Origin: Rhodanobacter sp.
Lineage (GTDB): Bacteria; Pseudomonadota; Gammaproteobacteria; Xanthomonadales; Rhodanobacteraceae
NCBI GenBank assembly: GCA_026193555.1
Contig: JAPHUU010000120.1
Location: 1-5,068 of the forward strand
Length of the DNA stretch: 5,068 nt
Reading direction: 5' to 3'
This document shows, in pieces, positions 1-5,068 of this stretch. The notes beneath the pieces were generated by a model. The model did not search any database, was not told the DNA's origin, and saw only the letters and a program-made list of their open reading frames with translations. Both the position numbers and the translations under genes were made by a program. Position 1 is the first letter of the stretch; each line of letters opens with the position of its first letter.

Positions 1-1458
1 ACGATGATCTCGCAGGGCTCGTCAGAGCACTCGATCTGCTGCGTGGTGCGCGCCGACCAGGCCGATCGCGGACGCGACGCGATCATCGAAGCATTCCACG
101 ATGCGATGGCCGACGCGCGCACCCAGGCGGTCCATGTGACGCGCGATATCTGCGTGCTGGCCGCCGTGGGCGACGGCATGGTCGGGGCGCCCGGCGTGGC
201 GGCGCGCCTGCTCGGTGGGCTGGCGCAGGCCCGGGTCAACGTGCGCGCGATCGCGCAGGGGGCCAGCGAGCGCAACATCTCGGTGGCGGTGGCGGGCGCG
301 GATGCTACCCGCGCACTGCGCGCCGCGCACGCGGCATTCTGGCTGTCGCCGCAGACCATCTCGATCGGCGTTATCGGCCCCGGCCAGGTGGGCCGCGCGC
401 TGCTGGCACAACTGGCCGCCACCGCGCCGCGGCTGCACGACCGGGCCAACCTTGACCTGCGCCTGCGCGCGGTGTGCGACAGCCGCCGGATGCACCTGAG
501 CGATGCGCCCATCGCGCCCGAGCGAGCGATCGACGCGCTCGCCGGCGCCGATGTGCTCACTGCCGATCTGGACGCCTTCGCTGCGCACGTGCGCGCAGAG
601 CACCTGCCGCACGCCTTGATCGTGGACTGCAGTGCCAGCGACGCGGTGGCGGCGAAATATGCCGAATGGCTCGCCGCCGGCATCCACGTCGTCACGCCCA
701 ACAAGCACGCCGGCAGCGGCGACTGGCTGCGCTATGCCGCCATCCGCGACGCGCAGCGACACGGCGGGCGCTTCCTGTACGAGGCCACGGTCGGTGCCGG
801 GCTGCCGGTGATCCTGACCCTGCGCAGCCTGCTCGACACCGGCGACGTGCTGCACGAGGTCGATGGCATGTTCTCGGGCACCCTGGCCTGGCTGTTCAAC
901 AGTTTCGACGGCAGCCGCCCGTTCTCGCAGCTGGTGCTGGAGGCGCGCGCGCTCGGCTACACCGAGCCCGATCCGCGCGACGACCTGTCGGGTCTGGACG
1001 TCTCGCGCAAGCTGGTGATTCTTGCGCGCGAGGCCGGCCGCATGCTGTCGCTCGCTGACGTCGAGGTCGAAAACCTGGTGCCGGAGCACCTGCGCGAGAT
1101 CGACCGGGACGCCTTCCTGGCGCGGGTGGGCGAGATGGATGCGCCGATGCAGGCGCGGCTGGAGGCCGCCCACGCGCAGGGACTGTCGCTGCGCCACATC
1201 GCCAGGCTCGACGCCCACGGTCGCGCCACCGTCGGCGTGGTCGCGCTGCCATCCACGCACGCCTGCTGCCACACCCGACTGACCGACAACCTGGTGCAGT
1301 TCCGCAGCGATCGCTATGCCGAAAACACCCTGGTCGTCCAGGGGCCCGGCGCCGGCCCGGAAGTGACCGCCGCCGGCGTGTTCGGCGACATGCTGACCAT
1401 CGCGCAATCACTGGGTGCGAAGACCGCCGCCGCGGGCATGGCGCACACGCTGTCGTGA
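1..1458 (+). CDS. thrA: Bifunctional aspartokinase/homoserine dehydrogenase, C-terminal part (5' end outside window)
   Basis: This is the C-terminal part of the fused enzyme that phosphorylates aspartate and reduces aspartate semialdehyde to homoserine, in cytosolic threonine/methionine/isoleucine synthesis. The frame is open from base 1, and the ATG at 4 is internal: the sequence there (ISQGSSEHSICCVV) is the middle of the ACT regulatory region. Residues below count from that ATG. A second ACT unit covers about 48-115 (RDICVLAAVGDGM ... VRAIAQGASERNISVAV). The dehydrogenase Rossmann motif is GPGQVG at 125-130. TPNK at 231-234 and GYTEPDPRDDLSGLDVSRK at 318-336 are the conserved homoserine dehydrogenase motifs. 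By analogy with the yeast enzyme, K234 and K336 are the catalytic lysines. About 485 residues are present, against roughly 810-840 for full-length ThrA, so the aspartokinase domain lies to the left. Threonine feedback through the ACT domains is known for the family but not shown here. No frameshift or missing motif was seen. Confidence 0.96.
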   Translation, partial: TMISQGSSEHSICCVVRADQADRGRDAIIEAFHDAMADARTQAVHVTRDICVLAAVGDGMVGAPGVAARLLGGLAQARVNVRAIAQGASERNISVAVAGADATRALRAAHAAFWLSPQTISIGVIGPGQVGRALLAQLAATAPRLHDRANLDLRLRAVCDSRRMHLSDAPIAPERAIDALAGADVLTADLDAFAAHVRAEHLPHALIVDCSASDAVAAKYAEWLAAGIHVVTPNKHAGSGDWLRYAAIRDAQRHGGRFLYEATVGAGLPVILTLRSLLDTGDVLHEVDGMFSGTLAWLFNSFDGSRPFSQLVLEARALGYTEPDPRDDLSGLDVSRKLVILAREAGRMLSLADVEVENLVPEHLREIDRDAFLARVGEMDAPMQARLEAAHAQGLSLRHIARLDAHGRATVGVVALPSTHACCHTRLTDNLVQFRSDRYAENTLVVQGPGAGPEVTAAGVFGDMLTIAQSLGAKTAAAGMAHTLS

Positions 1459-1652
1459 GCGATGAGAACCTGCTGGATTCCTCGCTCGCCCGGCCGCAAC
1501 AAAGTCAGGCCTGCGGCGACCCGCCAGCAGACCTCGCCGATCTCGCTGCCAGCCTCGCCTTCGGATTGACGCGCAACAAGTGCAAGCAGGAACTGAACCT
1601 GACACCGTTCATGGTGCAGCTGCGACGTTGCAAGCAACCCTGCTTCCGGTGA
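1455..1652 (+). CDS. Possible small ORF (65 codons) between thrA and the HAD gene
   Basis: I do not recognise this product. The frame starts with GTG at 1455, overlapping the thrA stop in the tetranucleotide GTGA. It ends with TGA at 1650-1652, only 7 bp before the next ATG, so it exactly fills the gap between two co-directional genes. Codon third positions are about three-quarters G or C, as expected for a gene here. The predicted protein is soluble, acidic at its N-terminal end and basic at its C-terminal end (RRCKQPCFR). It has four cysteines and two similar K/R-C-K-Q motifs. No convincing Shine-Dalgarno sequence lies before the GTG, so translation would depend on coupling to thrA. It does not resemble the start of homoserine kinase (ThrB). 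It could equally be a chance open frame in high-GC DNA or a decayed gene. Confidence 0.33.
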   Translation: MSDENLLDSSLARPQQSQACGDPPADLADLAASLAFGLTRNKCKQELNLTPFMVQLRRCKQPCFR

Positions 1653-1653
1653 A
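1649..1653 (+). promoter_or_regulatory. Shine-Dalgarno-like GGTGA for the HAD gene, overlapping an upstream stop codon
   Basis: GGTGA lies 6 nt before the ATG at 1660, and its TGA is also the stop of the 1455-1652 frame. A ribosome finishing that frame would be placed on the HAD start. The site supports the ATG at 1660 but is only a moderate match to the anti-SD sequence. Confidence 0.45.
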
Positions 1654-1659
1654 TCGAGC

Positions 1660-2298
1660 ATGCGTGCAGACTGCGTGATCTTCGACTGCGATGGCACGCT
1701 GGTGGACAGCGAACCACTGGGCAACGAGGTGTTTGCCGAGCTGCTGAACGCGCATGGCATGCACATCAGCCAGAGCGAAGCGGTGCAGCGATTCCGTGGC
1801 ATGAAGCTGGCCGACTGCCTTGCCGAACTGGAGGCACACTGGAACGTCAAGCTGCCAACGGATTTCGCGACTGCGTTGCGGCAGCGTACCGCCGACGCCT
1901 TCCGCGAGCGACTCGAACCGATGCCCGGCGCACTGGAGCTGGTTCAGGCCCTGAACATGCCGATAGCCGTCGCCTCGAGCGGCCCCCGCGACAAGATCGA
2001 ACTGAGCCTGTCGCTGACCGGGCTGCTGCCCTTTTTCGGCCGCCACATCTACAGTTCGTACGAGATCGGCAGCTGGAAGCCCGATCCCGGAATATTCCTG
2101 CATGCGGCGTGGCAGCTGGGCATCGAGCCTGCGAGATGCGTGGTCGTGGAGGACAGCCTGCCCGGCATCCACGGCGCGATGGCCGCGGGCATGCAGGTCG
2201 TGGCCTTTCAGCCCGAAGCCGTCGATCCACGCCTGCCATCGGCTGTGACCGTCGTGCGCAGCATGCGGGCACTTGGAACACTGCTGCTTGCGTCATGA
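1660..2298 (+). CDS. HAD-superfamily phosphatase/phosphomutase (beta-phosphoglucomutase-like, subfamily IA)
   Basis: This is a cytosolic Mg2+-dependent HAD hydrolase of 212 residues, the normal length for beta-phosphoglucomutase/YieH-like enzymes. All four HAD motifs are present. Motif I is FDCDGTLVDSE, with nucleophile D9 and acid/base D11. Motif II is VASSG, with S106. Motif III is SWKPDPGIF, with K140. Motif IV is VVEDSLPGI, with E164 and D165. A helical cap at about residues 16-85, between motifs I and II, marks subfamily C1. The KPDPGIF and EDSLPGI signatures fit the phosphoglucomutase/6-phosphogluconate phosphatase branch, but the substrate cannot be read from sequence. The ATG at 1660 is preceded by GGTGA at 1649-1653 with a 6-nt spacer; that motif overlaps the stop of the preceding small ORF, so coupling is possible. 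The gene is co-directional with thrA, 201 bp away, and ends just before a strong terminator. Confidence 0.92.
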   Translation: MRADCVIFDCDGTLVDSEPLGNEVFAELLNAHGMHISQSEAVQRFRGMKLADCLAELEAHWNVKLPTDFATALRQRTADAFRERLEPMPGALELVQALNMPIAVASSGPRDKIELSLSLTGLLPFFGRHIYSSYEIGSWKPDPGIFLHAAWQLGIEPARCVVVEDSLPGIHGAMAAGMQVVAFQPEAVDPRLPSAVTVVRSMRALGTLLLAS

Positions 2299-2307
2299 GG
2301 ATCTGCG

Positions 2308-2337
2308 AAAAGGGGGTGCGAAATGGCGCCCCCTTTT
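2308..2337. terminator. Bidirectional rho-independent terminator between convergent genes
   Basis: The arm AAAAGGGGGTGC (2308-2319) pairs with GCGCCCCCTTTT (2326-2337) around the 6-nt loop GAAATG. This gives a 12-bp stem with a single G-T wobble. The arms begin with AAAA and end with TTTT, so each strand has a GC-rich stem followed by a U run. It starts 9 bp after the HAD stop and lies 6 bp beyond the stop of the minus-strand hydrolase, so it serves both genes. Confidence 0.9.
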
Positions 2338-2343
2338 CCTTGT

Positions 2344-3282
2344 TCAGTCGTGAAGAACGCCGATCGTCCGCAGCCACGCCTCGGCCAGCTTTGGCCAGCC
2401 GGTGATCGGAGACCGCGTCGGCCGCAGTCCGAACGCATGGCCGCCGTGTGCATACAGATGCATTTCCGCCGGCACCCGCGCCTTCGCCAGCGCGGCGTAG
2501 TAGACCAGTGACTGGTTCACACCATCGACGTAGTCGTCTTCTGCCTGTACCAGAAAGGTGGGTGGCGTCTCGCTGGATACCGGCACATTGGGATTCAACT
2601 TGCCGTCACCCCTGGTGAGATGTCCCGGGTAGATCGGCATGGCGAAATCCGGGCGGGCGCTCTCCTTGTCGGCCGCGTCCACCGGTGCATACAGGTGTCG
2701 ATCGAAATTTGTGCTGATCTCCGCCACCAGGAAGCCGCCCGCCAAGAACCCCAGCACGCCCACCTTGTGCGGGTCGACATGCCACTGCGCCGCATGAGAG
2801 CGCACCAACCGCATCGTTCTCTGGACGTCCTGCAGCGACGGCACCGAGCGCGCAAAATTGTGCGGACGGCAATCGCATTGCCAAGCGTAGGGCTTGCTCG
2901 GCACGCGATATTTCAACAGCACGCAGGTGATGCCATTGGACGTCAGCCAGTCGCAGGCCTCGGTGCCTTCCAGATCGACGGCCAGTATCTCGAAGCCACC
3001 ACCCGGAATCACGACGACAGCGGCCCCGGCATTCTTTCCCTTGGGCGCATAGACCGTCATCGTCGGCCGCGTCACATTGGTCACCGCCGTCACCGGCTTG
3101 CCTGCCAGCAGCTTCTCGCTCACCGTGGCTTTCTCCGGTCCCGGAACGGGCTGCAGATCAGGCGCCAACCCGGGCCATATCGCTACCTGCGTGTGCCCGG
3201 CAGCAGGCTGCCAGACCATCGTCTTCGCCTGCACGCTGCCGCATACCGCGAGCAGCCCCAGAGCCATCGCCCAAAGCTTCAT
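2344..3282 (-). CDS. Secreted alpha/beta hydrolase (esterase/xylan-esterase-like), catalytic Ser replaced by Leu
   Basis: The product is a predicted exported alpha/beta hydrolase of 312 residues. I chose the ATG at 3282 because GGAGGG sits 4 nt upstream and the product then opens with a textbook signal peptide: MKLW, a hydrophobic core, and cleavage after VQA at residue 19. An in-frame upstream start at 3324 would add 14 residues before the signal and is unlikely. Numbering is from the chosen start. The oxyanion-type motif is VVVIPGGGFE (about 88-97), followed by DLEGTEACDWL, typical of the esterase/acetyl-xylan-esterase-like group. The acid is probably D250 (EDDYVD) and the base H282 (GGHAFGL). 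The nucleophile elbow, normally GFSAGGH, reads GFLAGGF, so position 180 is Leu and position 184 is Phe. Without Ser180 normal hydrolysis is not expected, so it may be a pseudoenzyme or recently inactivated. The rest of the frame is intact. The substrate is unknown; plant-polysaccharide esters are a guess from the family. Confidence 0.88.
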   Translation of the reverse strand: MKLWAMALGLLAVCGSVQAKTMVWQPAAGHTQVAIWPGLAPDLQPVPGPEKATVSEKLLAGKPVTAVTNVTRPTMTVYAPKGKNAGAAVVVIPGGGFEILAVDLEGTEACDWLTSNGITCVLLKYRVPSKPYAWQCDCRPHNFARSVPSLQDVQRTMRLVRSHAAQWHVDPHKVGVLGFLAGGFLVAEISTNFDRHLYAPVDAADKESARPDFAMPIYPGHLTRGDGKLNPNVPVSSETPPTFLVQAEDDYVDGVNQSLVYYAALAKARVPAEMHLYAHGGHAFGLRPTRSPITGWPKLAEAWLRTIGVLHD

Positions 3283-3286
3283 GAAA

Positions 3287-3292
3287 CCCTCC
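3287..3292 (-). promoter_or_regulatory. Strong Shine-Dalgarno (GGAGGG) for the secreted hydrolase
   Basis: On the minus strand GGAGGG is followed by TTTC and then ATG at 3282. This near-perfect site decides the start at 3282 over the upstream in-frame start at 3324, and agrees with the signal peptide. Confidence 0.8.
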
Positions 3293-3369
3293 GTCGTGGC
3301 GCATGGCCAACGTTGCACGTTCAAGACAGAAAATCGGGGAACCCCTCTCTCCCATCATGCACATCGCAT

Positions 3370-3401
3370 GGGCCCGACAGCGGGCCCTTCGGTGGCTTTT
3401 T
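3370..3401 (+). terminator. Terminator-like hairpin on the plus strand with no obvious gene upstream
   Basis: GGGCCCG (3370-3376) pairs perfectly with CGGGCCC (3381-3387) around the loop ACAG. The sequence TTCGGTGGC then leads to TTTTT at 3397-3401. The T run lies 9 nt beyond the stem, so it is not a perfect intrinsic terminator. A second weaker pairing (GCC with GGC across CTTCGGT) brings the T run next to a stem. The nearest annotated gene upstream on this strand ends at 2298, behind its own terminator, so this hairpin may end an unannotated transcript or be a relic. Confidence 0.4.
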
Positions 3402-3488
3402 CGGGAATCGTCCCTCACACCCGTCGTCGACTCGTGGCCACGCTTGATCTGGATGGGAAACCATGTCGCCGCAATAGAGATGGTTTCC

Positions 3489-3516
3489 AAAAAAGGGCGG
3501 GTTCATTTACTCGCCC
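3489..3516 (-). terminator. Rho-independent terminator of the RAYT remnant
   Basis: Read on the minus strand, GGGCGAG pairs with CCCGCCC (one A-C mismatch) around the loop TAAATGAA, followed by TTTTTT. The stop codon of the truncated transposase frame falls in the loop. A G+C stem directly followed by six T is a standard intrinsic terminator layout. Confidence 0.6.
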
Positions 3517-3829
3517 GCAATAAATGAAGCTGACTCTTTTTCAACTCCGTGCGGTGGTGACGCCGATTGCTCCATTGTGTGAGCACGCCATTGAGTTGCC
3601 TCATCCCTTTCGACAAACTGACATCCGGCGTCGCGATCACCAGATGGTGGTGATGGCTCATCAGGCAGTACGCATGGCAGCACCCATTGAACTGCCCGAC
3701 CACCTGACCGAGAACTTCCAGAAAATGCTCGCGGTCCGCGTCACCCTCATAGATCGACTCACGGCGATCACCACGCGCCGTCACATGGTAAACCGCACCA
3801 CCGAATTCGAGGCGAGCGGGTCGGGCCAT
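3503..3829 (-). pseudogene. REP-associated tyrosine transposase (RAYT, IS200-like Y1), truncated by internal deletion
   Basis: The N-terminal half is a clear Y1/RAYT transposase, which nicks single-stranded DNA at REP hairpins. It opens with MARPARLEFGGAVYHVTARGD, written here only for its first part (MARPARLEFGGAVYHV), and has the CHAYCLM block at 51-57. The HUH metal site follows at H60 and H62 inside a run of four histidines (59-62), where relatives usually read NHYH. Family sequence continues through SKGMRQLNGVLTQWSNRRHHR at about residue 93. The frame then runs into 15 unrelated codons and stops at 108 residues, while RAYTs are usually about 200-300. The region carrying the catalytic Tyr is gone, so the protein should be inactive. 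The flanking DNA still carries end-like sequences and a terminator, suggesting an internal deletion rather than loss by insertion. Start: ATG at 3829 with a weak AGGA upstream. Confidence 0.85.
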
Positions 3830-3878
3830 GCGGCGGATCCTATTCCAACAAATGCTACGATGCTAGACCTGACCCCAC
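3524..3878. repeat. Degenerate inverted end sequences flanking the RAYT remnant
   Basis: ATGAAGCTGACTCT at 3524-3537 (plus strand) and GTGGGGTCAGGTCT at 3878-3865 (read on the minus strand) point inward as imperfect inverted copies. Seven of 14 positions match, and all but one of the differences are purine-purine or pyrimidine-pyrimidine. Sequences of the form GGGGTCAGAGTC are, from memory, common beside RAYT genes in gammaproteobacteria. The match is weak, so this is a suggestion rather than a defined element boundary. Confidence 0.3.
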
Positions 3879-3895
3879 GCTCTTCCTTTACTTTT

Positions 3896-3917
3896 GCTAA
3901 AGCCGCCCCCTTTTAGC
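3896..3917. other. Small inverted repeat at the 3' end of the membrane protein gene
   Basis: GCTAAA (3896-3901) and TTTAGC (3912-3917) are exact inverted copies around a C-rich 10-nt loop. The right arm overlaps the stop codon of the membrane protein gene. The stem is only six bases and lacks a T run on the minus strand, so it is at best a weak transcript end. Confidence 0.25.
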
Positions 3918-4268
3918 CCTTTATATAAACCATAATCACAGAAAGAATGAACACAACAGCACAAAACAATGCAAACAGCGGGGCGATTAGTACAATATCG
4001 CGTGCAACAACAGTTGCGTCCTTACCTCTAAGCATGCGCTTCATGATTGAGAAATTTATAAAAAAAATCGCAACCCCTATAAACGTGATCTGCAGCTTCC
4101 CAAACGGTAATTCTCTACTTGCCCCCAAGGCATAAAATGCCTGAATCGCATTAACGAGCAGCAATTGGAAACAAGAAATCATCAATAAAGCGTTAAATGG
4201 CTGCTCCGAGCGATCCAATGAGAATTTAGCGCTCCAATGCACAAATGAACGAAGAAGCTTGTTGTATA

Positions 4269-4278
<10 letters not shown>
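3913..4278 (-). CDS. Small three-helix membrane protein, candidate immunity protein of the adjacent Rhs tip
   Basis: I do not recognise a named family. The predicted product has 121 residues, with three hydrophobic segments at roughly residues 29-50 (FNALLMISCFQLLLVNAIQ), 60-78 (LQITFIGVAIFFINFSI) and 96-119. Short basic stretches lie between them (KRMLRGK) and at the N terminus, so it should sit in the inner membrane. I chose the ATG at 4278, which overlaps the stop of the Rhs tip frame (4269-4271) by 10 bp and implies translational coupling. A TTG at 4302 in the same frame would add eight residues and has no better ribosome site. The gene is A+T-rich compared with the first 3 kb, which suggests transfer. 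Position directly after an Rhs tip is the usual place for the immunity gene, and a membrane protein would fit a tip that is itself hydrophobic. That role is inferred from context only. Confidence 0.66.
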
Positions 4279-4963
<685 letters not shown>

Positions 4964-5068
4964 CCCCAGTCATGCACCTCCGCTCCTCGCAAAAATCGCC
5001 TTGAGGCCCTTTTTCGCGCACCCGGGCGCGCACGTCAAGGGGTTCGAGCTCGCCGGCACGCGGCCGAC

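Noticed and set aside
22..1407. Long open frame on the minus strand opposite thrA
   Set aside because: It is low-complexity, rich in Arg, His, Gln and Gly, has no family motifs, and mirrors the high-GC codons of the unmistakable thrA on the other strand.
1314..2172. Overlapping minus-strand open frames across the thrA-HAD gap
   Set aside because: They cross two clear plus-strand genes and show no recognisable protein features.
3314..3345. TTGAAC-like -35 element on the minus strand upstream of the hydrolase
   Set aside because: No acceptable -10 box lies at 16-18 bp spacing, so I do not call a promoter.
2620..3447. Long plus-strand open frame opposite the secreted hydrolase
   Set aside because: It is an Arg/His-rich antisense shadow. 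The minus strand has the signal peptide, ribosome site and hydrolase motifs.
3524..3916. Plus-strand open frame opposite the RAYT remnant
   Set aside because: It is the complement of a clear transposase coding sequence and has no ribosome site or motif of its own.
4976..5015. Imperfect hairpin GCAAAAATCGCC/GGCCCTTTTTCGC near the right edge
   Set aside because: Pairing breaks with several mismatches in the middle and outside the A/T block, so it is not a convincing terminator or REP.

Overview
The window looks like chromosomal DNA of a high-GC gammaproteobacterium of the Xanthomonadales (Xanthomonadaceae or Rhodanobacteraceae). Three things suggest this: a ThrA-type fused aspartokinase-homoserine dehydrogenase, a secreted alpha/beta hydrolase of a type I associate with this group, and a REP-associated (RAYT) transposase of the 'MARPxRxEFxGAxYHVTxRGD' type. 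The assignment comes from protein recognition, not from a search.

Left half (1-3282): high-GC, core-like genome. It opens inside thrA, with the C-terminal 485 residues present (second half of the regulatory ACT region plus the whole homoserine dehydrogenase). A possible 65-codon small gene overlaps the thrA stop in a GTGA junction, and a HAD-superfamily phosphatase/phosphomutase of the beta-phosphoglucomutase type follows 7 bp later. thrB is not the next gene, unlike the usual thrA-thrB-thrC order. A strong bidirectional terminator (2308-2337) separates the HAD gene from a convergent minus-strand gene for a secreted alpha/beta hydrolase. That hydrolase has an excellent ribosome binding site and signal peptide but carries Leu where the nucleophilic Ser should be.

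Middle (3283-3912): an intergenic stretch with a plus-strand terminator-like hairpin that has no obvious gene to terminate. Next comes a minus-strand RAYT transposase remnant that keeps the HUH-motif half and has lost the catalytic-Tyr half, with its own terminator and faint inverted repeats at its ends.

Right part (3913-5068): an A+T-richer accessory island on the minus strand. Read in transcription order (right to left), it has a GC-rich unassigned segment, then the very end of an Rhs core (YANNNPxxNIDPDG), a 12-proline linker, a variable hydrophobic Gly-rich toxin-like tip broken by a one-base frameshift, and an overlapping small three-helix membrane protein. This has the layout of a displaced (orphan) Rhs C-terminal tip with its candidate immunity gene. 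The Rhs body is absent from the window, and the tip looks inactivated as written.
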